In this document: positions 35,074 through 43,835 of the stretch, piece after piece | Numbering within the stretch: position 1 is the first letter of the stretch | Layout of the letters: the number at the start of each line of letters is the position of its first letter | Notes under the pieces: generated by a model | What the model was told of the DNA's origin: nothing | Databases searched by the model: none | What the model saw: the letters and a program-made list of their open reading frames with translations, nothing else | NCBI GenBank assembly: GCA_025465465.1 | Contig: JAODND010000073.1 | Coordinates: 1-55,364 of the forward strand | Direction of reading: 5' to 3' | DNA: 55,364 bases | DNA from: Frankiales bacterium | GTDB taxonomy: Bacteria; Actinomycetota; Actinomycetes; Mycobacteriales; SCTD01 | Position numbers and translations under genes: made by a program

Positions 35074-37893
35074 ATGCAGACGACCCGAACGCGTGTGCAG
35101 AGCCGGGCGAGACGTGTGTCCGCTCGGCTCGTGGACGGTCTCCCCGAGGCCCGGTACGAGGCGGTGCTGGCCGTCCTGCGCACCGCGATCTGCCTGTCCG
35201 GCGGTGCCCTGCTCCTGGTGACGGGAGACGTCCATCCCGGGCTCGTGCTGCCTGCGGTCCTCAACGTCGCCATCGCGGTGGCGTCGCTCGCTCTCGCGAC
35301 CTGGGTCGCCAGGGCGGCGACACCAGCCCGTGCCCGGGCCATCGGCGGTTGGTCGACGGTGGGCGACGTCGCCATCTACGCCGCGTACAGCGCGCTGCTG
35401 GCCGACCGTCCGGGCGCCGGCTCGCTGCTGGGGGTGTTCGTCCTGCTGGAGGGCCCCATCCGCTACGGCGCCTGGGGCCTGCTGGCCACTGTCGTTCCCG
35501 TCGGGGCGGTTGCCGTCATCTGGCCGCAGCTCGACGCGACGGGTCAGACCACCAGTGCCAACCAGGTGGTGCTGCTGTGCGTGCTGTTCGCGCTTCCGGC
35601 GATCGTGCTGCGGGCACTCGTCATGCGCGGCAGCGCCCGGCTGCGCCAGGCGGAGCTGCAGTTCTCGGCGGCTTTCGAGCACGCCTCGATCGGGATGGCG
35701 CTCGTCGACCTCGAGCTCACGGTGCTGCAGCTCAACCGCTCGCTGGCGCTGCTGGTCGGGGAACCGCCCACGGCACTCATCGGGTCGCCGATCGACCACA
35801 CCGTCGACGCCCTCGACCGAGACCGCGCGGCGGCCGCCTTGCGCAGCCTCAGCACCGCTGAGCCGAGCGTGCGGCTCGAGGTGCGGCTCCGGCGCCCCGA
35901 CGGCGGCCTGCGGTGGGGTCACGTGTCGGCCACCCTGCTCCGCGGCACCGGTGGGGTGCCGTCCCGGATCGTCGTGCAGATCGAGAACATCACCGAGCGC
36001 AAGCGCTCGGAGGCCATGCTCAGCCACGCCGCGGCCCACGACTCGCTCACGGACCTGCCCAACCGGAGCTTGCTGCTGGCACGGCTGGACGCGGCGCTGT
36101 CCCGCGGTGAGCAGGTGGGCGTGCTCTTCCTCGACCTCGACCGCTTCAAGGTCGTCAACGACGGGCTCGGCCACGCCGCCGGCGACCTGCTGCTCGTCCA
36201 GGTCGCGATCCGGCTCCGCGAGGTGATGCGGCCCGACGACATGGTCGCCCGGCTCGGCGGGGACGAGTTCGTCGTGCTCTGCCGGCACGCGGACGAGAGC
36301 GCCTCCGGCACCGTCGCGCAGCGCGTCCTCGACGTCCTCAACCGGCCCATGACGACTGCCAACGGTGGCGAGCTCGTCATCGGGGGCAGCATCGGCATCG
36401 CGCTCGCCGGCTCCGGCGACAGCGGCGAGCTCGTGCTGCGCGACGCCGACACCGCCATGTATGCGGCCAAGCAGGCCGGCGGGGGCCGGTTGCGCTTCTT
36501 CAGCACCGAGCTGCGCGAGGCAGCGATCCACCGGCACGAGCTCGAGGTCGACCTGCGGGCGGCACTGCGCGCCCGCGAGCTGCGGGTCGTCTACCAGCCG
36601 GTCATCAGCCTGGCCTACGGGCGAGTCCTCGGCTGCGAGGCACTGGTTCGCTGGAACCACCTCGGGCGCGGCGACGTGTCACCGACGGAGTTCGTGGCCG
36701 TCGCCGAGCAGAGCGACCTCATCCTCGAGCTCGGCGACTACGTCCTGCAGCAGGCGCTGTCCGACATCGCGCTGTGGCCCGCCTCCGACGGGGGCCAGCC
36801 CCCCACCGTCGCCGTGAACGTCAGCCTCCGTCAGCTGGTCAGCGCCGGGTTCCCGGCGCGGGTCGCCGAGTTGCTCGCTGCGTCGGGTGTCGAGCCGTCC
36901 CGGTTGTGCCTGGAGGTGACCGAGACCGTTCTCGTCGGCGACGTCGAGCCAGTGGTCGAGGTGCTCGAGAAGCTGCGCGACGTCGGCGTGCGGCTGTCCA
37001 TCGACGACTTCGGCACCGGGCACGCCTCGCTGACCTACCTCGCGCGGTTCCCCGTCGACCAGGTCAAGATCGACCAGTCGTTCGTCGCGGGGCTCGGTGT
37101 CGATGCGGGCAGCGCAGCCATCGTCGGTGGCGTCGTCGGGATGGCGCACACCTTCGACCTGCGGGTGATTGCCGAAGGGGTCGAGACGGAGACCCAGCTG
37201 GCGGCCCTGCGCGAGATGGGCTGCGACGCCGTACAGGGCTTTCTGCTCGGCGTGCCCATGAGCCAGCAGGAACTGGCCTTCCTGGTTCGCCGCCGCGACC
37301 TCGACGGCACCGTCCCGCAGCCGCGGGACGGCAAGATCGACCTCGCGGACCCGACGCTGCCCTCCACCGAGGAGGTACGCCACACCACCCTGCTCGTCGA
37401 GGGAGCCAAAGCTGTCACCGGTCGCCTCGACCTGGAGTCGGTGCTGCAGCACGCGTTCACGACGCTCGCCGCGTCCGTCGAGTTCGAGGGTGGTGCGATC
37501 CTCCTGGTCGAGGACCAGCAGGTCCGGATCGCCGCCGGCCTGCCCGCACCCACCCCTGAGGCGATGGCGGCCCGCATCCCGCTGGGCCAGGGCATCTCGG
37601 GGTCGATCGCGGTGACGGGTGAGCCGCGCTACCTGCCGGACATCACCATCGCCAGCACCGTGACCGCGATCCGACGCAGCCAGAGCGCCTCGACAGGGGT
37701 GCGCAGCTGGTTCGGCGTACCACTGATCGCCGAGGGCCGGCCGATCGGTGTGCTGCAGGTCGACTCGACCAAGGTGGATGCCTTCCGGGAGGCCGACCGC
37801 CTGGCGGTGCTGGCCTTCGCCCCGGTCGTCACCCTGGCGGTCGTCACCGCCCAGCGCGCAGCCGAGCAGCTCCGCCAGATCCAGGGCAGCTGA
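35074..37893 (+). CDS. Membrane PAS-GGDEF-EAL-GAF cyclic-di-GMP enzyme
   Basis: A 939-residue signalling protein. Residues about 30-180 form five or six transmembrane helices (MASE-like), then a PAS domain from LRQAELQFSAAFEHASIGMA (about 190-315). A GGDEF domain has an intact motif at 395-399 (RLGGDEFVVL), and an EAL domain an intact EAL at 522-524 (CEALVRW) with DDFGTGHAS. Both cyclase and phosphodiesterase activities are possible. No RxxD inhibitory site stands at the usual place five residues before GGDEF. A GAF domain sits at the C-terminus (about 770-925: LLVEGAKAVTGRLDLESVLQ to GVLQVDSTKVDAF), a less common position for a sensory domain. Confidence 0.95.
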   Translation: MQTTRTRVQSRARRVSARLVDGLPEARYEAVLAVLRTAICLSGGALLLVTGDVHPGLVLPAVLNVAIAVASLALATWVARAATPARARAIGGWSTVGDVAIYAAYSALLADRPGAGSLLGVFVLLEGPIRYGAWGLLATVVPVGAVAVIWPQLDATGQTTSANQVVLLCVLFALPAIVLRALVMRGSARLRQAELQFSAAFEHASIGMALVDLELTVLQLNRSLALLVGEPPTALIGSPIDHTVDALDRDRAAAALRSLSTAEPSVRLEVRLRRPDGGLRWGHVSATLLRGTGGVPSRIVVQIENITERKRSEAMLSHAAAHDSLTDLPNRSLLLARLDAALSRGEQVGVLFLDLDRFKVVNDGLGHAAGDLLLVQVAIRLREVMRPDDMVARLGGDEFVVLCRHADESASGTVAQRVLDVLNRPMTTANGGELVIGGSIGIALAGSGDSGELVLRDADTAMYAAKQAGGGRLRFFSTELREAAIHRHELEVDLRAALRARELRVVYQPVISLAYGRVLGCEALVRWNHLGRGDVSPTEFVAVAEQSDLILELGDYVLQQALSDIALWPASDGGQPPTVAVNVSLRQLVSAGFPARVAELLAASGVEPSRLCLEVTETVLVGDVEPVVEVLEKLRDVGVRLSIDDFGTGHASLTYLARFPVDQVKIDQSFVAGLGVDAGSAAIVGGVVGMAHTFDLRVIAEGVETETQLAALREMGCDAVQGFLLGVPMSQQELAFLVRRRDLDGTVPQPRDGKIDLADPTLPSTEEVRHTTLLVEGAKAVTGRLDLESVLQHAFTTLAASVEFEGGAILLVEDQQVRIAAGLPAPTPEAMAARIPLGQGISGSIAVTGEPRYLPDITIASTVTAIRRSQSASTGVRSWFGVPLIAEGRPIGVLQVDSTKVDAFREADRLAVLAFAPVVTLAVVTAQRAAEQLRQIQGS

Positions 37894-37896
37894 CCG

Positions 37897-39477
37897 CTAC
37901 GGCCTGGTCCTGGGCAGGAAGCCGATGAGCAGCGCAGCCAGCAGGAAGACGCCCACCTCGTAGACCAGGGCCCGCTCGAAGGCGTAGAGGTAGTCCAGCC
38001 GACGGCCGTAGTCGGCCGCGGCCAGCGGCGAGCTGGGCTGCGGGCAGTCTGCGGGAGCCACAGCGGGGTCCGGGGCCTTGGCCTGCTCGACGAAGCAGTG
38101 CTCGAACAGCGTGACCGGGATCTGCGCCGGCAGCCGCGGGGCTGCGTCGCGCGCCGCCTGGGGCGCGTGGCTGCTGAGCAGTCCGAAGAAGACGATGCCG
38201 ATGACGGCCACCCCCAGCGCACCGCCGACCTGCTGGCCGGTCGTGAGCACCCCGCTGGCCGAGCCGGCCTCTCGGCCCTCGATGCCTGCCAGGATCAGGT
38301 TGGTCAGCGGCGCGATGAAGCACCCGAGACCCACGCCGCTGAAGAGCAGGAACGGCGCGATGTCCCACGACTTGAGCTCGGTGCCGAAGTGGTCCAGCAC
38401 CAGGATGTTGACGACCATCGTCACGGCCAGCAGACCGGCGCCGAAGCGGAGCAGGTTCTTGCCGAACCGCCTCGCCAGGGCGTCGGAGCGGGAGGACGCG
38501 AGGGCGGTGCCGAGCGCGAACGGAAAACCGGTGAGGCCGGCGTGCAGCGCGGAGTAGCCGAGCCCGATCTGGAGGTACAGCCCGAACGTGAAGAAGAAGG
38601 CGGGGATGCCCGCGAAGAAGACCAGGCTCACGACCAGCCCGACGCGGAAGCTCGGGTTGGAGAACAGCGACATGAGCACCAGCGGGCTGCGCTGCTCGCG
38701 GGTCTTGCGCTGCTGCAGCAGCACGAACGCGATCAGGACCGGGATCGCGACGACGAGCATCGCGACCAGCCAGGTCGGCCAGCCCTTCTCGCGGCCCTCG
38801 GTGAGGGGGTAGACCACCAGGAACAGACCGCTGGTGACGAGGATCGCCCCGGGGATGTCGAGCCGAGGAGCGTCGGGAGCCTTGGTCTCCGGCAGGAACC
38901 GCATGGCGGCGGCGACCGAGCCCAGCCCGACCGGGATGTTGACGAGGAAGATCATGCGCCAGTCGGTGCCGAAGAGGTTGAGGGCGATCAGCGCCCCGCC
39001 CACCAGCGGACCGAGGATGGTGGCGATGCCGATGGTCGCGCCGAACAGCCCGAACGCCCGGCCGCGCTCCTTCGGCGGGATCGTCACCTGGATGGTGGAC
39101 AGGACCTGGGGGACCATCAGACCGGCACCCGCGCCCTGGATGACACGGGAGAGGATGAGCACCACCGCGTGCGGTGCCAGACCGCAGGCCAGCGACGCCA
39201 GGGTGAACAGCGACATGCCGAGCACGAACAGCCGCCGCCGGCCATAGATGTCGCCGAGCCGGCCGCCGGTGATGAGCAGGCAGGCGAACGCGAGCTGGTA
39301 GCCCGCGAGCACCAGCTGGATCTCTGCGAAGGACGCGCCCAGGTCCTTCTGGATCGACGGGATCGCGACGTTGACGATCGAGACGTCCAGCAGGTTCATG
39401 AAGACGGCGGTCAGCACGATGGCCAGGACCGCGTTGGGGTGGATCTCCTTGCGGACAGCAGTCGTCACCCGAGGCAC
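37897..39477 (-). CDS. MFS drug exporter, EmrB/QacA (DHA2) family
   Basis: A 526-residue transporter with about 14 transmembrane helices. LDVSIVNVAIPSIQKDLGAS is motif D1 of 14-TM exporters, GGRLGDIYGRRRLFVLG is motif A, and GATIGIATILGPLVGGAL is the antiporter motif C. A long extracytoplasmic loop with two cysteines (FEHCFVEQAKAPD... ADCPQPSS, about 450-490) precedes the last helix. It probably exports hydrophobic compounds with proton antiport. It is convergent with the GGDEF-EAL gene (3 bp gap) and has no adjacent regulator. Confidence 0.93.
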   Translation of the reverse strand: MPRVTTAVRKEIHPNAVLAIVLTAVFMNLLDVSIVNVAIPSIQKDLGASFAEIQLVLAGYQLAFACLLITGGRLGDIYGRRRLFVLGMSLFTLASLACGLAPHAVVLILSRVIQGAGAGLMVPQVLSTIQVTIPPKERGRAFGLFGATIGIATILGPLVGGALIALNLFGTDWRMIFLVNIPVGLGSVAAAMRFLPETKAPDAPRLDIPGAILVTSGLFLVVYPLTEGREKGWPTWLVAMLVVAIPVLIAFVLLQQRKTREQRSPLVLMSLFSNPSFRVGLVVSLVFFAGIPAFFFTFGLYLQIGLGYSALHAGLTGFPFALGTALASSRSDALARRFGKNLLRFGAGLLAVTMVVNILVLDHFGTELKSWDIAPFLLFSGVGLGCFIAPLTNLILAGIEGREAGSASGVLTTGQQVGGALGVAVIGIVFFGLLSSHAPQAARDAAPRLPAQIPVTLFEHCFVEQAKAPDPAVAPADCPQPSSPLAAADYGRRLDYLYAFERALVYEVGVFLLAALLIGFLPRTRP

Positions 39478-39489
39478 GCTAGCCGGGCG

Positions 39490-40683
39490 TCACGACAGCT
39501 GCGACAGGAATCCCCTCACGATGGCCATCGTCTCGGCCGGGTGCTCGAACTGCGGCACGTGACCGCAGTCCTCCAGCACGATCGAACCGGCGTCCGGCAG
39601 AGCGTCGGCGACATGCGCGGCGAACGTCGACGGCACCAGCCGGTCGCGGTCCCCCCACACGAACAGGGCGGGCGGCGCCAGGCCGGGCAGCCGGTCCCAG
39701 AAGCCGTGCCGGCCGTGCGCCTCCTCGAGGAAGATCTGCCGGGCCGAGGCGAAGAACGCGACGCGGTGTGCCCTGGACCGGAACACGCGTACGCACTCGT
39801 CGGCTGCCGCGTCGTACCACGCCTTCGGGAGCCGGTCGGGGTCGCTGAACATCGCGCGCACCGCCTCGACGACCACCGCGTGGCTGAGCCGCATCGGGAC
39901 GCCGCCGAGCTCGGGGCGCAGCAGCCGGACGACCGGCACCAGCTGACGCAGCCGACGGAACGCGGGTGACGGCGTGAGCAGGGCGAGCCCGGTCACCGAC
40001 CGCGGGCGGGTGAGGGCCTGCTCCAGGGCGATCCGGCCGCCGAGGGAGTTGCCGAGCAGAACGGCCCGGCGCATCCCGACGGAGTGCTGCAGGGCCTCGA
40101 CCCAGGCGGCGAACCACGCCGCGCTGTAGGACGCGGAGGGTGCCGCGGTGTTGCCGAACCCTGGCAGGTCGGGGGCGACGACGCGGTGGTCGACGGCCAG
40201 GTCGGCGAGGACCGGGAGCAGGGAGGCGTTGGTGGCGCCGAGTCCGTGCAGAAGCAGAACCGGGGGTGCGTCGCGTGGTCCCGCCTCGAGGTAGGACGTC
40301 CGGATCCCCATGACGTCGGCGTACCGCGCCTGGGGGAACTGTGCGGGCCGGTCGTCCCCACCGAACAGGCCATCGAGCTGCAGCGACAGCCCCAGGTCGC
40401 CTCGGATCGTGATGTCGCCGTCAAGGAACGCCTGGACGCCGGACGCCTGGCCGGCGACGACGTCGGCGATCACGCTCGCCCGACCACGCACGACGAGCGT
40501 CGGCTGCGGGGCCGCGCCTCGCCGGACCCGGCCACGGCCCTTGTCGAGCTCGACCGTCCACTGGCTGAAGCCGTCGTCGAACACGACGGTCGCTGTCCGG
40601 TCGTCGAGCACGCCGTCGGACAGTGTGCGGCGCAGCCGGCTGGCCAGCAGGGCGTCGAGGTCGGCGCCCCGCAGGGTTGTCAC
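39490..40683 (-). CDS. SCP2-like domain fused to alpha/beta hydrolase
   Basis: A 397-residue two-domain protein. Residues about 1-110 (LRRTLSDGVLDDRTATVVF, VVRGRASVIADVVAGQ, GVQAFLDGDITIRGDLGL) match the SCP2 sterol-carrier fold, which has a hydrophobic cavity. Residues about 130-397 form an alpha/beta hydrolase with VLLLHGLGATNAS, nucleophile GNSLGG, FVWGDRDRLVP and the His in EDCGHVPQFEHP. GTG 40683 overlaps the amidase stop by 4 nt, so the two enzymes are made together. A lipid or sterol-like ester substrate is inferred from the SCP2 domain. Longer in-frame extension (to 41916) is antisense to nothing known and lies inside the amidase gene. Confidence 0.83.
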   Translation of the reverse strand: MTTLRGADLDALLASRLRRTLSDGVLDDRTATVVFDDGFSQWTVELDKGRGRVRRGAAPQPTLVVRGRASVIADVVAGQASGVQAFLDGDITIRGDLGLSLQLDGLFGGDDRPAQFPQARYADVMGIRTSYLEAGPRDAPPVLLLHGLGATNASLLPVLADLAVDHRVVAPDLPGFGNTAAPSASYSAAWFAAWVEALQHSVGMRRAVLLGNSLGGRIALEQALTRPRSVTGLALLTPSPAFRRLRQLVPVVRLLRPELGGVPMRLSHAVVVEAVRAMFSDPDRLPKAWYDAAADECVRVFRSRAHRVAFFASARQIFLEEAHGRHGFWDRLPGLAPPALFVWGDRDRLVPSTFAAHVADALPDAGSIVLEDCGHVPQFEHPAETMAIVRGFLSQLS

Positions 40684-42020
40684 AGAGGGGGCCTGCAGAC
40701 GTTCTCCAGCTGGGCGCCGACGGAGAGCAGCAGCGACTCGCTGTGTGCCGGACCGATCAGCTGTACAGCGAGCGGCAGCCCGTCCGCGGACAGGCCGACC
40801 GGGATCGACAGGGCCGGCTGGCCGGTGACGTTCCAGGCCGAGGTGAACACCGCCCGGCGGCCCGCGAGAGCGAGCGTCTTGAGTCCGGTCATGGACTCGA
40901 CCCGCGGGGGTGTGCTCGGCAGCGTCGGGGTGAGCAGCAGGTCGGCGCCGGCCGGTGCTGCGGCGAGTCGCTGGGTCGCCCGCTGCCGCAGGCGCATCGC
41001 CCTGGCGAACGGCCTGCCGCGGAGCCGGCGGCCGACGCCGGCGACCGCTCGGGTGCGGGACTCGGTCGCGGTCGGGTCGACGAGTCCGTCGAGGTCGTCG
41101 GCGGTGCCGGTCGTGAAGTGCACGAGGAACGACTCGGGGATGCCCGACACGTCGGGATCGGCATGCACGAGGTCGTGGCCCAGGTCGTGGAGGCGCCCGA
41201 CGACCTGCCGGAGCGCGGCCTTGACCTCGGCCGTGACCGGTGTCGGCGTGACCGGCTTCATGGACCACGCGATCCGGAGGCGGCCGGGTGCGGTGGTGCT
41301 GAGCGGCTCGTCCTGCAGCACGTTCAGGACCGTCACGGTGTCCTCGACGGAACGGGTCAGGACCCCCGCGACGGACAGCCCGTGCCAGTGCTCCTTGTGC
41401 GGGGCCAGCGACACCAGGCCGCGCGTCGGCTTCAGGCCGACCAGCCCGCAGCAGGCTGCGGGGATGCGGATCGAGCCGCCGCCGTCGCTCGCTGTCGCGG
41501 CCGCCACCAGGCCGGCGGCCACGGCGGCGGCGGACCCGCCGGAGGACCCGCCGGGCGTCCGGTCGAGGGCCCACGGGTTGCGCGTCGTACCGAAGGTGGC
41601 CGACTCGGTGAACGGCCAGAGGGCAAGCTCGGGCAGCTTCGTCGTGCCGACGATGACGGCACCAGCGGCCCGGAGGCGTCGCACCACCTCGGAGTCGTGA
41701 TGAGCCGGGGGCTCGGGGGATCCGGTGCCGAGCGACCCGCTGTGGCCGGCGACCGCCATCGAGTCCTTCACCGCGATCGGGATGCCCAGCAGCGGGCGGT
41801 CGTCGCCTGCGGCGAGGGCCTCGTCGGCCGCTTGGGCCTCGGCGTGCGCACTGTCGTCGAAGACGGTGTGGAAGGCGAGCAGCTGCGGGTCGAGGCGCTC
41901 GATGCGACGCAGGCACACCTCGAGCAGCTCGACGGCTGTGAGGGTGCCGTCCCGCAGCAGCCGGCGCTGGCCGGAGACCCCCGCGAACGCGATGGTCTCC
42001 TCGTCGAGGGTGGTCGTCAT
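40680..42020 (-). CDS. Amidase (amidase-signature family)
   Basis: A 446-residue amidase. The Ser-cisSer-Lys triad is recognisable as the Lys in PIAVKDSMAV and the serines in GGSSGGSAAAVAAG and DGGGSIRIPAACCG. Substrates range from fatty amides to aryl amides and peptides. It precedes and overlaps the SCP2-hydrolase gene and follows the DUF3093 gene by 7 nt, so the three may form one transcript. ATG 42020. Confidence 0.93.
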   Translation of the reverse strand: MTTTLDEETIAFAGVSGQRRLLRDGTLTAVELLEVCLRRIERLDPQLLAFHTVFDDSAHAEAQAADEALAAGDDRPLLGIPIAVKDSMAVAGHSGSLGTGSPEPPAHHDSEVVRRLRAAGAVIVGTTKLPELALWPFTESATFGTTRNPWALDRTPGGSSGGSAAAVAAGLVAAATASDGGGSIRIPAACCGLVGLKPTRGLVSLAPHKEHWHGLSVAGVLTRSVEDTVTVLNVLQDEPLSTTAPGRLRIAWSMKPVTPTPVTAEVKAALRQVVGRLHDLGHDLVHADPDVSGIPESFLVHFTTGTADDLDGLVDPTATESRTRAVAGVGRRLRGRPFARAMRLRQRATQRLAAAPAGADLLLTPTLPSTPPRVESMTGLKTLALAGRRAVFTSAWNVTGQPALSIPVGLSADGLPLAVQLIGPAHSESLLLSVGAQLENVCRPPL

Positions 42021-42027
42021 GAGGTCG

Positions 42028-42483
42028 TCATGGGGTCGTGGTCTCCGAGCTGCGTCTGGTGGGGAACTGGGCCATGGCGACAGCCAGGTCCATCGGGTGG
42101 CGGGTGCCGATCAGCCAGTACGGGGTGTCGTCGCCGGGGTCGTCCACGGTCAGCAGGACGGCTGCGCGTGCCCACGGCTTGACCCTGACCCAGGCATCCC
42201 GGTGCGCCCGGATCCCCATCCGCTCGCGCAGCTGGGCCCGATCGAGCACCTGGGCAGGACCGAAGGCAGTCAGCGGCGCCCGGGCACCCGGCACGTGCAG
42301 GACGCCGCCCTCGACCCGGAGCTGGTCGCGGCTCAGCGCCAACAGGGCGACGACGCCGAGGGCGGGCAGGCCGGCCAGCAGCAGCAGGTTCTCGCGGAAG
42401 CTGACGGCCACGAGGACCGCACAGCCGAGCGCGATGGCGGCCCACGACAGCGGAGCCCACAGGCGTTCCTGGTAGGTCGGCAT
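42028..42483 (-). CDS. DUF3093 membrane protein
   Basis: A 151-residue protein with two N-terminal transmembrane helices (WAAIALGCAVLVAVSF and LLLLAGLPALGVVALLAL). A cytoplasmic beta-rich PH-like domain follows, with LRVEGGVLHVPGARAPL and WVRVKPWARAAVLLTVDDPGDDTPYWLIGTRHP. These are DUF3093 hallmarks; as I recall, the M. tuberculosis member is Rv2698, divergent from dut as here. Function unknown. The -10 box TACCGT (42495-42490) ends 6 nt before ATG 42483, so the mRNA should be leaderless. Confidence 0.9.
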   Translation of the reverse strand: MPTYQERLWAPLSWAAIALGCAVLVAVSFRENLLLLAGLPALGVVALLALSRDQLRVEGGVLHVPGARAPLTAFGPAQVLDRAQLRERMGIRAHRDAWVRVKPWARAAVLLTVDDPGDDTPYWLIGTRHPMDLAVAMAQFPTRRSSETTTP

Positions 42484-42508
42484 GCGCCAACGGTACGGTC
42501 TCGCAGGG
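42484..42508. promoter_or_regulatory. Compact divergent promoter between DUF3093 and dut
   Basis: Start codons are only 25 bp apart. Minus-strand TACCGT (42495-42490) and plus-strand TACGGT (42494-42499) overlap at the TA 42494-42495. The plus box ends 9 nt before the dut ATG. The layout matches that of the 29384-29406 region. Confidence 0.55.
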
Positions 42509-42967
42509 ATGACTCAACAACGCCTGCTCGTGGACATCGTGCGGCTGGACCCTGAGGTCCCGCTGCCCGCCTACGCGCGCCCCGGCGACGCCGGCTGCGA
42601 CCTGGTCACGACGGTCGACGCCGAGGTGCGGCCGGGGGAGCGGGTGCTGCTGCCCACCGGGATCTCGGTCGCCCTGCCGGAGGGGTATGCCGCCTTCGTG
42701 CACCCGCGTTCCGGCCTGGCCGTCAAGCACGGCGTCGGGCTGGTCAACGCGCCCGGCACGATTGACGCGGGGTACCGGGGCGAGGTGAAGGTGATCCTGG
42801 TCAACCACGACCAGCACGAGACGGTGCGGCTCAAGCGGCTGGACCGGGTCGCGCAGCTCGTCGTCCAGCGGGTCGAGCAGGTCGTGTGGCGTGAGACGGA
42901 GTCGCTCCCCGAGTCGGAGCGCGGCGCAGGTGGGCATGGTTCCACCGGCGGATTCGGAGGTTGTTGA
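42509..42967 (+). CDS. dut: Deoxyuridine 5'-triphosphate nucleotidohydrolase
   Basis: Hydrolyses dUTP to dUMP and pyrophosphate, keeping uracil out of DNA and supplying thymidylate synthase. The 152-residue trimeric dUTPase has its motifs in order: YARPGDAGCDL (22-32), HPRSGLAVKHG (65-75), NAPGTIDAGYRGEV (80-93; D86 is catalytic), RVAQLVVQ (113-120), and the C-terminal arm GSTGGFG (144-150). I start it at ATG 42509 because residues upstream are not conserved. DUF3710 follows after one base. Confidence 0.98.
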   Translation: MTQQRLLVDIVRLDPEVPLPAYARPGDAGCDLVTTVDAEVRPGERVLLPTGISVALPEGYAAFVHPRSGLAVKHGVGLVNAPGTIDAGYRGEVKVILVNHDQHETVRLKRLDRVAQLVVQRVEQVVWRETESLPESERGAGGHGSTGGFGGC

Positions 42968-42968
42968 G

Positions 42969-43805
42969 ATGGCTCTGTTCGGACGACGTGACCGCGGCAT
43001 CGAGGTCGAGATCGACGAGGTCACCGACGAGGACATCGACAGCTTCGTCGACGACCTCGACGACGAGCAGCGTGCGGCCGAGGATGCCGAGCTGCTGCGC
43101 GAGCTCGCGGCTGAGCAGGCGGGCGACGTCGACGACGTCGGTGCCGGAGAGGGTGCCGGGGAGCAGGTGCGGGAGCTGGTCCGTCCGCAGGGTCCGTGGG
43201 ACCTCCCGGACGCGCCGGCGACCGACCCCGAGCGGCTCGACCTCGGCAGCCTGCACGTGCCCGTGCTGCCCGACACCGACGTGCGGCTCGAGGTGAACCC
43301 CGAGGGCGAGGTCGTGGCCGCGACCCTCGTGCACGGCGAGTCGGCGCTGCAGCTCAACGCCTTCGCCGCCCCGCGGCGCGCCGGCATCTGGGTGGAGGTC
43401 CGCGCGGAGATCCGGGACGCACTGAACTCCGGCGGCGGTCAGGCGACCGATGTCGAGGGCGTCTTCGGGCCCGAGCTGCATGCCTCGGTTCCTGCCGAGG
43501 TCCCGGGCCAGGGTGTGGTCCTGTCGCCGGCGCGCTTCCTCGGCATCGACGGCCCGCGCTGGTTCCTGCGAGGCCTCGTCACAGGACCGGCGGCGCAGGA
43601 CGACGAGCTGCTGGCGCCTCTGGTCGCCGCCTTCCGGCAGGTCGCGGTCTCGCGCGGCGACGAGGCGATGGTCGTACGGGAGCCGCTGCCGCTGCGGCTG
43701 CCGGCCGATGCAGTGGAGGCCGCCGCCGAGGCCGCCGCGGAAGCGGCTCAGCAGCAGGGCTTCCAGATGCCGGAGCGGGGCCCGGAGATCACCGAGATCC
43801 GCTAG
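42969..43805 (+). CDS. DUF3710 protein
   Basis: A 278-residue actinobacterial protein that follows dut by one base. The first 75 residues are very acidic (DEVTDEDIDSFVDDLDDEQ). The DUF3710 domain starts near GPWDLPDAP and continues through DLGSLHVPVLPDTDVRLEVN, LQLNAFAAPRRAGIWVEVRAEI and RWFLRGLVTGPAA. The C-terminus is alanine-rich and helical. Function is unknown; conservation next to dut and an OB-fold gene suggests nucleic-acid or nucleotide metabolism, which is inference. Confidence 0.9.
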   Translation: MALFGRRDRGIEVEIDEVTDEDIDSFVDDLDDEQRAAEDAELLRELAAEQAGDVDDVGAGEGAGEQVRELVRPQGPWDLPDAPATDPERLDLGSLHVPVLPDTDVRLEVNPEGEVVAATLVHGESALQLNAFAAPRRAGIWVEVRAEIRDALNSGGGQATDVEGVFGPELHASVPAEVPGQGVVLSPARFLGIDGPRWFLRGLVTGPAAQDDELLAPLVAAFRQVAVSRGDEAMVVREPLPLRLPADAVEAAAEAAAEAAQQQGFQMPERGPEITEIR

Positions 43806-43835
43806 CGACGCCGGCCGCGGCGTAGCATCTGAGGT

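Noticed and set aside
38098..39969. 623-residue open frame opposite the MFS exporter and hydrolase
   Set aside because: Antisense shadow with Gln/Asp/Arg-rich composition crossing two well-supported genes.
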